From NCBI RefSeq assembly GCF_000331575.1, contig NZ_KB223527.1:1833842-1897841 (forward strand): a stretch of DNA of 64,000 bases, in the 5' to 3' direction. The position numbers and the translations under genes were made by a program. The DNA comes from Calidifontibacillus oryziterrae (GTDB taxonomy: Bacteria > Bacillota > Bacilli > Bacillales > Bacillaceae_J). Positions 19,059 through 25,692 of this stretch are shown here, in pieces (position 1 is the stretch's first letter; each line of letters begins with the position of its first letter). The notes below the pieces were generated by a model. It was not told the origin of the DNA. It saw nothing but the letters and a program-made list of their open reading frames with translations, and ran no database searches.

Positions 19059-20057
19059 TTAATACTGAGCCACAGGACTAGTTTGTTCATGTGTGTCTGT
19101 GAGGTCTTTCTCGGTCATTTGAACATATTTGCGACACATCTGGATATTTGCATGCCCCAATATCTTTTGAAGCGTAAAGACATCCCCGCCGTTCATTATG
19201 AAATGTTTAGCAAACGTATGCCTAAACGTGTGCGGTGAGACTCTTGCCGAAGTAATTCCAGCTCGTTCCCCATATACTTTAATCTGAGAATAAGCTTGAT
19301 GATAGGTGAGCGGCTCCCCGTTGTTGAGCAAGAAGACGAACGGAATAACTTTGTTGAACTGCTGCTTGTTTTCATCCACAAGAGTCTTAATTAATTCGCT
19401 AGTTTTGCGAGTAATGGGAACAGTACGAGCTTTGCCGTTCTTTGAGTGACTAGCAGGAATCTGGATAAGTAGCTTATTATAATCAATGTGATTAACTTGC
19501 ATTTGAAGCACTTCGTTAATTCTCATCCCCGTATCGAGTAAAAGAGTCATTAACACATAGTCACGAAAACCCGTGTACTCACGTTGATTCGGCTGACTTA
19601 ACAGAAGCAGCATTTCCTCTTTTGTGAAAGCTCCGATTGTGTCCTCATCTACCTTCTGCAACTTCATACGCTTCGCCAAGTTCTCCTGCATGTGCCCCTC
19701 ATCAAACAGAAATTTCAAGAAGCACTTGAGCGTACGAGTGCGGATGTTAACTGTCGCAGGCGAAAGACCTTGTTTGTGGCTGTGCTTTTCAAGAGTTGGG
19801 TGATTCTTGTACTGTGTCCGTTCGTTCAGCATGTAATGAAGATACTGGCGCACATGATCAGCCGTAAGCTCTTCAAGCTTTAAAGTTGGGTACCTTTCGA
19901 CTAGCCACAGCTTAAAGTATTTGTAGTGACTTTCATGGTCTTTCAAGGTGCGAGACTTTAACCCCTCTACCTGCTTGGCTCGGATGAAGATTGAGAAGTA
20001 ATAGTCTAGTGGATGGTGTAACGTGTTGGTGACGTTGGTCGTTCTCATTCGTTTCAT
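19059..20057 (-). CDS. Tyrosine recombinase, XerC/D-like, right end of element 1
   Basis: 332 residues without an arm-binding domain: N-terminal SAM-like core-binding domain (HPLDYYFSIFIRAKQVEGL...) and catalytic domain with Arg (DTGMRINEVLQ), Lys (HSKNGKARTVPI), SPHTFRHTFAKHF, LGHANIQMC and nucleophile Tyr (RKYVQMTEKD). It points into the element from the right end, about 290 bases from the tRNA core. With the integrase at the other end, element 1 has a recombinase at each border. Whether both act on the same site is unknown; this one could also resolve multimers. Confidence 0.92.
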   Translation of the reverse strand: MKRMRTTNVTNTLHHPLDYYFSIFIRAKQVEGLKSRTLKDHESHYKYFKLWLVERYPTLKLEELTADHVRQYLHYMLNERTQYKNHPTLEKHSHKQGLSPATVNIRTRTLKCFLKFLFDEGHMQENLAKRMKLQKVDEDTIGAFTKEEMLLLLSQPNQREYTGFRDYVLMTLLLDTGMRINEVLQMQVNHIDYNKLLIQIPASHSKNGKARTVPITRKTSELIKTLVDENKQQFNKVIPFVFLLNNGEPLTYHQAYSQIKVYGERAGITSARVSPHTFRHTFAKHFIMNGGDVFTLQKILGHANIQMCRKYVQMTEKDLTDTHEQTSPVAQY

Positions 20058-20199
20058 TTGGAATTCCCCCTATAACGTAAAATATCCACCGCTGTGGGTG
20101 GATTAAAATAATTTATTTTATAATTGAGAAATATAAGCGGTCAAGTATAAATGATACTATTCTGAATGTTGGTTTTTAAGCACTTTCATTGAGGTTGTT

Positions 20200-20219
20200 G
20201 TTTGCAAATTGTTTGCAAG
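20200..20219. repeat. Arm-type integrase site, right end of element 1
   Basis: GTTTGCAAATTGTTTGCAAG, identical to 10261-10280. Confidence 0.75.
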
Positions 20220-20291
20220 ACCCCCTTCGAGGGGGGATCTGAGAGTATTCTTTGTCGGTCATCTTCCTTAATTATTCCAACCTCAAGAGTG

Positions 20292-20319
20292 TTTACTTTT
20301 CGGGCATTTTTACTATAAT
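20292..20319 (+). promoter_or_regulatory. Promoter of the intact tRNA-Arg, supplied by element 1
   Basis: TTTACT, 16 bases, TATAAT, 27 bases before the tRNA. It matches the copy at 10033-10060 in hexamers and spacing. Confidence 0.7.
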
Positions 20320-20345
20320 GGAATATGTGAATTAATTTAATATCT

Positions 20346-20418
20346 GGCTCCGTAGCTCAGCGGATAGAGCGTCGGTTTCCTAAACCGTGCGTCGGAGGTT
20401 CGATTCCTCTCGGGGCCG
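20346..20418 (+). tRNA. tRNA-Arg (anticodon CCU), hybrid of two elements
   Basis: Complete cloverleaf: acceptor GGCTCCG with CGGGGCC (one U-G wobble at pair 4-69), D-stem GCTC/GAGC, anticodon loop TTCCTAA (CCU), T-stem GGAGG/CCTCT, discriminator G; CCA is not encoded. It is followed by a terminator at 20423-20451. The 5' half differs from the stranded copy at 10088 (GGCT instead of GGCC). The T-loop differs from the stranded 3' copy at 40207 (GATTCC instead of GACTCC). This fits a 5' half from element 1 and a 3' half from element 2. Confidence 0.93.
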
Positions 20419-20422
20419 CTGT

Positions 20423-20451
20423 AAAACCCTTGATTTATCAAGGGTTTTTTC
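20423..20451 (+). terminator. Terminator of tRNA-Arg
   Basis: AAAACCCTTGA/TCAAGGGTTTTTT stem and T-run five bases after the tRNA. Confidence 0.85.
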
Positions 20452-20488
20452 CTTTTTTCTAGATAAAAACATCCAATAAAAAAATCAG

Positions 20489-20510
20489 TTGGGAACAATT
20501 TGGGAACAAA
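20489..20510. repeat. Arm-type sites, left end of element 2
   Basis: Two TTGGGAAC units separated by three bases and followed by AAA. The same doublet, one base different, is at 40071-40092. Confidence 0.7.
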
Positions 20511-20569
20511 TATACAATTACCATTCAATTTGTACCTAATATAAAAACAAAATTTTAGAATCATTTGCA

Positions 20570-20597
20570 GTGAACCGTATTATAAGTAAATGAGGTT
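20570..20597. repeat. Module-boundary repeat R1
   Basis: GTGAACCGTATTATAAGTAA matches the second half of R2 and is followed by ATGAGGTT, the complement of the R2 start. It lies after the tRNA and before the HEPN/DUF262/methyltransferase module. See R2-R4. Confidence 0.55.
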
Positions 20598-20602
20598 ATA
20601 AA

Positions 20603-20630
20603 TAAGGCCCGTATAAACAATACGGGCTTC
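20603..20630 (-). terminator. Terminator of the methyltransferase-DUF262-HEPN operon
   Basis: On the minus strand GCCCGTATTGTTTATACGGGC is followed by CTTATTT, just past the stop of the HEPN gene. Confidence 0.7.
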
Positions 20631-20646
20631 AGAATATATAGCTTAT

Positions 20647-21336
20647 TCAGTTTGTTTGTTTTAAATATAATTTTTTCGAAAGAGCATCCATAATTAATTT
20701 TTTTAGCTCGTCCATAACTTTAAAAGTGGCTGTTTCTATTTTCTCATAATCTTTTTCTTTTATTCCTTCTTTATGCGAACCATGAGCTACATTGTTTCTT
20801 TTATTTAGTAATTGATCTATAAGTCCTTCATAAGAAGCAAAACAGGTATGATTAAAACCTAATCTAAATAATAGCTTTCTAAGGACAATAGGCTTTAGAT
20901 TTGCTTCAGTATCAACAATTTTTTCAGGTATGACGAGTTTTTGACTCCATATATCATCTACCAATTGAAGAAAATCTACCTGTCTGGAAAATTTATGTAA
21001 CTTTTCATCATGAGGTAAGGGATTCTTAAAATAAGTATTCTTTTTGTCTCGATTTTCATAGTATTTAAAAGCTTCATCTAAAGAAGCTGTAGCAATGTAA
21101 TAGTTAGCATCAGCTCTTGTCAAGTTTTCCTTGTTAATTTCATTTATATATATTTGAAAGACTGTTTTACAAAAGCCTTCGTAATGTGAATACAACATTA
21201 CAATTAAGGATTTGCGGTATTTTTCTTTATCAGTGTCCTTTTGCATTATGGATAACTGATTCTTTAAGAACCTGATTTCATCGGATCTCCATGTTATCTC
21301 TTCTTCAATTTGTGCACGAATATCTAGTAAATTCAT
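20647..21336 (-). CDS. HEPN protein of the MAE_28990 type, predicted ribonuclease
   Basis: 229-residue all-helical protein. The stretch YSHYEGFCKTVFQ (residues 49-61) and the HEPN signature R180-N-N-V-A-H185 are characteristic of the MAE_28990/MAE_18760 HEPN family, predicted metal-independent RNases of defence and toxin systems. Its start overlaps the end of the DUF262 gene by four bases, so the two are translationally coupled. This HEPN family is known to pair with DUF262 genes. The likely role is an abortive or RNA-degrading effector controlled by its partners; activity is inferred, not shown. Confidence 0.82.
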   Translation of the reverse strand: MNLLDIRAQIEEEITWRSDEIRFLKNQLSIMQKDTDKEKYRKSLIVMLYSHYEGFCKTVFQIYINEINKENLTRADANYYIATASLDEAFKYYENRDKKNTYFKNPLPHDEKLHKFSRQVDFLQLVDDIWSQKLVIPEKIVDTEANLKPIVLRKLLFRLGFNHTCFASYEGLIDQLLNKRNNVAHGSHKEGIKEKDYEKIETATFKVMDELKKLIMDALSKKLYLKQTN

Positions 21337-22457
21337 AAAACAGCCAGAACCTTTTCTTCTACAAATTCTATTCTAGCGTTAAGTGGTCGAGAATAATTTT
21401 TCCCTCCACCAGTTGTTATTTGCTTAAATTGGGGATCATTTTTAATCTCAAGAAAAGTCTCTTTTATTTTATTAATTGTCTCATCGTTCATCGGATCAAT
21501 TTTGTCTAAAGCTTTTTGAATTCCTATGGAAAAGGCTTCGAAATGATATGTTAAGAATCTTTTTACTAAAGTACCCTTGGTGTTAGTCCCCGAGAAAACT
21601 TGGTCTCCTAATGCTTTACTTAGAATTAAGAACGTTTGTGTGAATATTTTTTCCTCTTCTTCATAATTAAAAGTAAATTCATTACTTTCTGGATCTGAAA
21701 CCTCTTCTAGGTAATCTGTTAAAAAATCCCCCACATCATGCTTATACTGTGTTCTATTATTCTTAAAAGCAAAAAAACGCAGAACTAATTCTTGATCATA
21801 GCGTTGTTCATTCTGTTCTGTAGAGATATTAGCTATACAATCCTTAAATGCTTGAACCTTACTCATTTGTATAATAAATTGGTTAAATTCATCGTTTAAT
21901 AATTTAATAACACTGTTTCTAATTTCTTGATCTGATAACTTCTCCCCACCAGTATTTAATCTTTTAAACATATAGTATCTCAAACGTTGGTCACTTTCTT
22001 TTCGTAATATATCTACACGAATAAAATTCCGCTTAAGTTTTATACTTAATGCCTGAGGGAGTTGATCATAGGTCATGCCATTAAGCTCAGGAACTATATC
22101 ACAATCGGTTAGTTCAAGCTTTTGATAAGAACCATCATCGTTTTTCTTTAATTCATGCCTTCCTCGAAAGTGTAAATAAGAAGAAATACGCTGTAAACCA
22201 TCTATAAGTTCATAAACCCCTTCTGAACGTTCAATAAAAAAAATTGGGGGAACTGGCATTTCTAATAATAAAGACTCAATGAACCTTGATTGATTTCCTT
22301 CAGACCATCTGAATAGTCTTTGATAATCTGGAGAAATAATAAGTTCGCCATCTTGATACATATCCATAATTTCATTGAAAGACAAATCCAAACTCCTTGT
22401 TCTAACTTTATCAATTTTCTTATCAACCGCACTTATTAAATCAATTCCTTGAGACAT
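21333..22457 (-). CDS. DUF262 protein (GmrS/ParB-like nucleotidase fold)
   Basis: 374 residues. The N-terminal DUF262 domain shows SPDYQRLFRW (42-51) and the D86-G-L-Q-R90 motif of ParB/GmrSD-type proteins, which hydrolyse NTP and in GmrSD sense modified DNA. The GmrD nuclease domain (DUF1524, His-Asn-His) is not present in this chain. The adjacent HEPN gene may take the effector role. It lies 19 bases after the methyltransferase gene and overlaps the HEPN gene. I infer a sensor or switch function within a three-gene system. Confidence 0.85.
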   Translation of the reverse strand: MSQGIDLISAVDKKIDKVRTRSLDLSFNEIMDMYQDGELIISPDYQRLFRWSEGNQSRFIESLLLEMPVPPIFFIERSEGVYELIDGLQRISSYLHFRGRHELKKNDDGSYQKLELTDCDIVPELNGMTYDQLPQALSIKLKRNFIRVDILRKESDQRLRYYMFKRLNTGGEKLSDQEIRNSVIKLLNDEFNQFIIQMSKVQAFKDCIANISTEQNEQRYDQELVLRFFAFKNNRTQYKHDVGDFLTDYLEEVSDPESNEFTFNYEEEEKIFTQTFLILSKALGDQVFSGTNTKGTLVKRFLTYHFEAFSIGIQKALDKIDPMNDETINKIKETFLEIKNDPQFKQITTGGGKNYSRPLNARIEFVEEKVLAVL

Positions 22458-22476
22458 TTAATAACCACCTCTTTAT

Positions 22477-23769
22477 TTAGTTTTTTTTCTTAAATATTAA
22501 TACTGTTTCATCAACTTTGGAAGATTTTCTATATTTATTGTTATTTTTATGGATTCCAGCGATGGTATTTTTTTTATATGCAAATTTATTGTCAAGAACC
22601 CAAGAAAACTGTTGTGTCATATCTATAAAGACTTTTGATAAATCGACTAATATATCCTTATAATAAGAATTTTGTACTACAAACACACAATAGCTGTTTG
22701 GTTTTAACACCCGATTTATTTCTTCTAAAGAACTATAAATAGAAGAAAAATATTGGAAGTACACTTTATAGTAATACAACTTTGATGCTTTAGATTCGTG
22801 TTTGGAAATAAGTTCTAATATATTGTTTGCTGATTTACCCCACATTTCATGGGGTTCACCTATTAAGCGTGAAATTGTTGGTGTGCCTATCATTTTGTCC
22901 CTAAGGGTTTTAAGTTTTTTATTATCAGAATAACCGAGAATAGCTAATTCCAAAATTGTAGCAATAGCATAGTCTATTCTAGTGCAATAAGGTGGTGAAG
23001 TTATTACGGCATCTATAGAATTGTCATGTAATGGTAAAGATACTGAAGAGGCTAATGAAATGTTGCTATTTCCAAAACCACATGAATCTTCTTCGGCATT
23101 ATTTACTGCATCTATCATTTGGTTTACATAAAATGAAAAAGTATTATAAACATCAATACTGTTAATATTGATTTTTTCATTATTATTTTTAGGACGTTTT
23201 ATCCAAGTAGGGTTAGAAGATCTAAACCCACTTAATAATTCTTTAACAGTTTTAAATAAAGCGACATAATAAAAAGAAATTAGGTTAGAAATTCCTTCGT
23301 AATTATTTGAACTTAAGTCCTTTTTACTACAATTATTAGCAATTAAGAATGCAGTCTCTATTTGCCTAAACGGAATAACACTAGAAGGTTGTAACCATGC
23401 ACTTAAGGGATCATTTAATACTTCTAAGTCAGAAATTCTATGTGCTTTTGCGAGATTAATTATTGAATCAGTTTTATTTTTTAGACTTTGAAGAGATGGG
23501 TAATCAATTCTTTTTGCTTTTGCAACTATTATCATAACAGGATTAATATCATACCCTATTGATTTATAACCAAGTTTAGAAGCAATATGAGTTGTAGTTC
23601 CGCTACCATTCCATGGATCAAAGATGATAGAATTTTTTACAGGATTTATGTATTTAATAATATCTTCAACAAATTGAGTTGAATAACCTGCATAGTAATC
23701 ATACCAACTAGCTCTACCTGTTTTTAAATTAAAATTTCTTTTTGGATTTCTAAGGTCTACTTTCTTCAT
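22477..23769 (-). CDS. DNA methyltransferase (N4-cytosine/N6-adenine type)
   Basis: 430 residues from the ATG preceded by GGAG; the frame continues 12 codons upstream without a better binding site. The AdoMet-binding motif I is D51-P-W-N-G-S-G-T-T, and the catalytic motif IV is TSPPYC near residue 256. Motif I precedes motif IV with about 200 residues between, space for a target-recognition domain. SPPY is most common in N4-cytosine enzymes. It is the first gene of an operon with DUF262 and HEPN genes. No classical restriction endonuclease is nearby, so methylation may mark self DNA for the DUF262/HEPN pair. Confidence 0.88.
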   Translation of the reverse strand: MKKVDLRNPKRNFNLKTGRASWYDYYAGYSTQFVEDIIKYINPVKNSIIFDPWNGSGTTTHIASKLGYKSIGYDINPVMIIVAKAKRIDYPSLQSLKNKTDSIINLAKAHRISDLEVLNDPLSAWLQPSSVIPFRQIETAFLIANNCSKKDLSSNNYEGISNLISFYYVALFKTVKELLSGFRSSNPTWIKRPKNNNEKININSIDVYNTFSFYVNQMIDAVNNAEEDSCGFGNSNISLASSVSLPLHDNSIDAVITSPPYCTRIDYAIATILELAILGYSDNKKLKTLRDKMIGTPTISRLIGEPHEMWGKSANNILELISKHESKASKLYYYKVYFQYFSSIYSSLEEINRVLKPNSYCVFVVQNSYYKDILVDLSKVFIDMTQQFSWVLDNKFAYKKNTIAGIHKNNNKYRKSSKVDETVLIFKKKN

Positions 23770-23962
23770 ATTTCCAATTAACTCCATTTCAAATAGCATA
23801 AGCAATATTACTTGATATAGTTGTAAAAAACTTATAAATAAAGAAAGCTTTTTACAATTATTTTACCACTTAATATATTATACAGTTTTATACTACATAA
23901 CAGTTTATTAATATAAATAATCTCCAATTACTCTCCAAGTACTCATTAAAGTATGCAATTTA

Positions 23963-24011
23963 AACCTCATTTAGATACCTCACGGTGAACCGTATCATAA
24001 ATAGTGGTAAA
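23963..24011. repeat. Module-boundary repeat R2
   Basis: About 50 bases beginning AACCTCATTTAGATACCTC and ending GTGGTAAAG. By eye 41 of 50 positions match R3 (25473-25522). It lies between the methyltransferase and RHH/HEPN modules. Confidence 0.7.
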
Positions 24012-24253
24012 GCAGAGATTTGAAATTGCACTTAATGAAGAGTGGTTAAACAAGTTGATATTATAACATGGGAGAAAAGAATCAATTATAGAGTTAATTT
24101 AACTTCGCTGTAGTTTTCTATATTTATTCACCTACCCATTAAGAAGGAATGGTATTGTTATTTAAAAAGTTTTTAAAATTGTAGAGAAGCAGAAAAAAAT
24201 ATATATTATTCTTTTGAACTGCCCCATTTCAATTTATATAACCAGAATCAAAT

Positions 24254-24282
24254 TTGACAAATATATGTTTACAAAATATCAT
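24254..24282 (+). promoter_or_regulatory. Promoter of the RHH/HEPN pair
   Basis: TTGACA, 17 bases, TATCAT, about 105 bases before the first start codon. Confidence 0.6.
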
Positions 24283-24389
24283 AATTGGTAACAGGTTTAA
24301 TTTCGTTAATATTATTATAATCGTTAATTACTTTTAAATCCTCACTTTTTTTGATAACAAAAATATTAAATGAGTAACAGGAGGCTGAT

Positions 24390-24788
24390 ATGGAAGAACG
24401 TTTCATAATAAGAATATCCTCTGAAGAAAAGCAAGAGTTGACTCGAGTCGCAAACGAACTAGGACTTACATTAAGTGCTTTAGCTAGAAGCCGATTAATG
24501 GGGGAAAACTTGGAAAATCATTATTTTGAACTATTAAGAAAAAAGATTGATGTTATTCCCGATGATACAATCTTTACATTAAAAAGATTAATCCCAAATC
24601 ACTGGAAGTTTTTATCTAAAGCGGAAAAGCGGTATTTGGTGGATTTAATTATGGATAAAGCTGATGAAGATGAATTACCAATTGAGGTTCACAAATTTTC
24701 TAGGGGCGGCAAGTGTAAGTTTCGAAAAGTCAGTGATTATTATGATGATTATATGTTTAGTGACTCAGATGACGAGGAGGACTTTTAA
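24390..24788 (+). CDS. Ribbon-helix-helix protein, candidate antitoxin
   Basis: 132 residues, ATG after AGGAGG. The N-terminus FIIRISSEEKQELTRVANEL followed by GLTLSALARSRL fits a ribbon-helix-helix DNA-binding fold, as in antitoxins and MobC-like proteins. The C-terminal tail is very acidic (FSDSDDEEDF), which could neutralise a basic partner. Its stop overlaps the next start (TAATG), so the pair is coupled. Together with a HEPN-motif neighbour it resembles a toxin-antitoxin operon with antitoxin first; that role is inferred from layout. Confidence 0.7.
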   Translation: MEERFIIRISSEEKQELTRVANELGLTLSALARSRLMGENLENHYFELLRKKIDVIPDDTIFTLKRLIPNHWKFLSKAEKRYLVDLIMDKADEDELPIEVHKFSRGGKCKFRKVSDYYDDYMFSDSDDEEDF

Positions 24789-25426
24789 TGAACGATACAA
24801 TTGTATATTCTTTAGAAGACATTAGAATTCACGTAGAAGATTTGATTGAAGAATTTGACTTTAACTGTAGCGATTATGAGAATGAAATGAACAGGATCAA
24901 AAGAAAAGCTAAAGACTGGAAAGTAAAGAAAACTATACGAAGGATCCGCTTATTAGCATATGCCATTAACGGTCATTACATAGATATAGTCGAAACTCTA
25001 AAAAAATGCAATGATTATCTTTACCTAAATAATCATTTGAATAGCCAGGGCTATTCTAATATGGCTCTGGTTGATTTAGAAGAATTTAAAGATATTCGGA
25101 GAAATATTAAAAAAACAAATAAAGACAAAATAAATAAGTTGTATAGGAAATCACACTCATTGAAAAATGAGAGAAATAAGACCGCACATACAATGTGTGA
25201 GTTAATATCAACATTCCTGATTGAAAATAAAGTAGACATACTAGACTCATTAAATCAGTATTTGGAACTTTTAAATAAGGTTGCCAAAAATAAAAACGAT
25301 ATTAAGAAAAGAGAAAAACATAAACAATCTGTAGCATCCCAATTGGATAATATAAAAAAAATAATTGACGGCGACATTAAAACCAAAGGGGATATTAGAG
25401 TGTATTTGAACACTGATGAATCTTAA
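24788..25426 (+). CDS. HEPN-motif protein, candidate toxin
   Basis: 212 mostly helical, Lys-rich residues. LKNERNKTAHTMCEL contains R129-N-K-T-A-H134, the Rx4H signature of HEPN ribonucleases, on a predicted helix. No family name can be given by eye. The start overlaps the preceding RHH gene by one base. Followed by repeat R3 and then a terminator. The likely role is an RNase toxin held by the RHH protein; this rests on one motif and operon form. An alternative is a structural HEPN-like protein without activity. Confidence 0.65.
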   Translation: MNDTIVYSLEDIRIHVEDLIEEFDFNCSDYENEMNRIKRKAKDWKVKKTIRRIRLLAYAINGHYIDIVETLKKCNDYLYLNNHLNSQGYSNMALVDLEEFKDIRRNIKKTNKDKINKLYRKSHSLKNERNKTAHTMCELISTFLIENKVDILDSLNQYLELLNKVAKNKNDIKKREKHKQSVASQLDNIKKIIDGDIKTKGDIRVYLNTDES

Positions 25427-25472
25427 GTATATATAGGGTCTATACACACAAGGCATTATCAAGAAAGATAAA

Positions 25473-25522
25473 AACCTCATTTAGTTACGTCACGATGAAC
25501 AGTACCATAAGTAACGGTAAAC
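25473..25522. repeat. Module-boundary repeat R3
   Basis: About 50 bases (AACCTCATTTAGTTACGTC ... AACGGTAAAC), homologous to R2 over the full length and to R1 and R4 in part. It lies between the RHH/HEPN pair and the helicase. Confidence 0.7.
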
Positions 25523-25580
25523 TTAAAAATGTTAAGATGGTATTAATAAAAAAATTTGTTTTGATTATCTACCACATATG

Positions 25581-25619
25581 CTTAGACGAGGACTTAAAAG
25601 TTCTCGTCTAATTTTTTTG
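25581..25619 (+). terminator. Terminator upstream of the helicase gene
   Basis: TTAGACGAG/CTCGTCTAA stem followed by seven T. It separates the helicase from upstream transcription. Confidence 0.8.
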
Positions 25620-25643
25620 TTTTACAGATTTTTCCGAAAGGAA

Positions 25644-25673
25644 TTGAAAATAAAAAAAAATCTCTAGTATAAT
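25644..25673 (+). promoter_or_regulatory. Promoter of the helicase gene
   Basis: TTGAAA, 18 bases, TATAAT, ending 19 bases before the ATG. Confidence 0.6.
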
Positions 25674-25692
25674 TTTAATAAGGAGTGAGTCG

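Larger units (their letters stand above)
10129..20386. mobile_element. Integrative element 1 (about 10.26 kb)
   Basis: Bounded by a direct repeat of the tRNA-Arg 5' half and its promoter (10088-10128 and 20346-20386). Arm-type repeats are identical near both ends (10261-10280 and 20200-20219). It carries an integrase near each end, a DUF927 replication-type protein, two iteron clusters, Xis-like small HTH proteins and an SLH surface protein. No relaxase, capsid or conjugation gene is present, so it looks like a replicating satellite or plasmid-derived integrative element. At its right end it supplies a new promoter and 5' half for the tRNA. Confidence 0.85.
23806..24389. other. AT-rich intergenic region with repeat R2 and a promoter
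   Basis: About 580 bases between divergent modules. It holds R2 (23963-24011) and the promoter at 24254-24282. I see no gene. Confidence 0.6.

Noticed and set aside
22477-23769. Classical type II restriction-modification system
   Set aside because: No restriction endonuclease is recognisable beside the methyltransferase; the partners are DUF262 and HEPN proteins.
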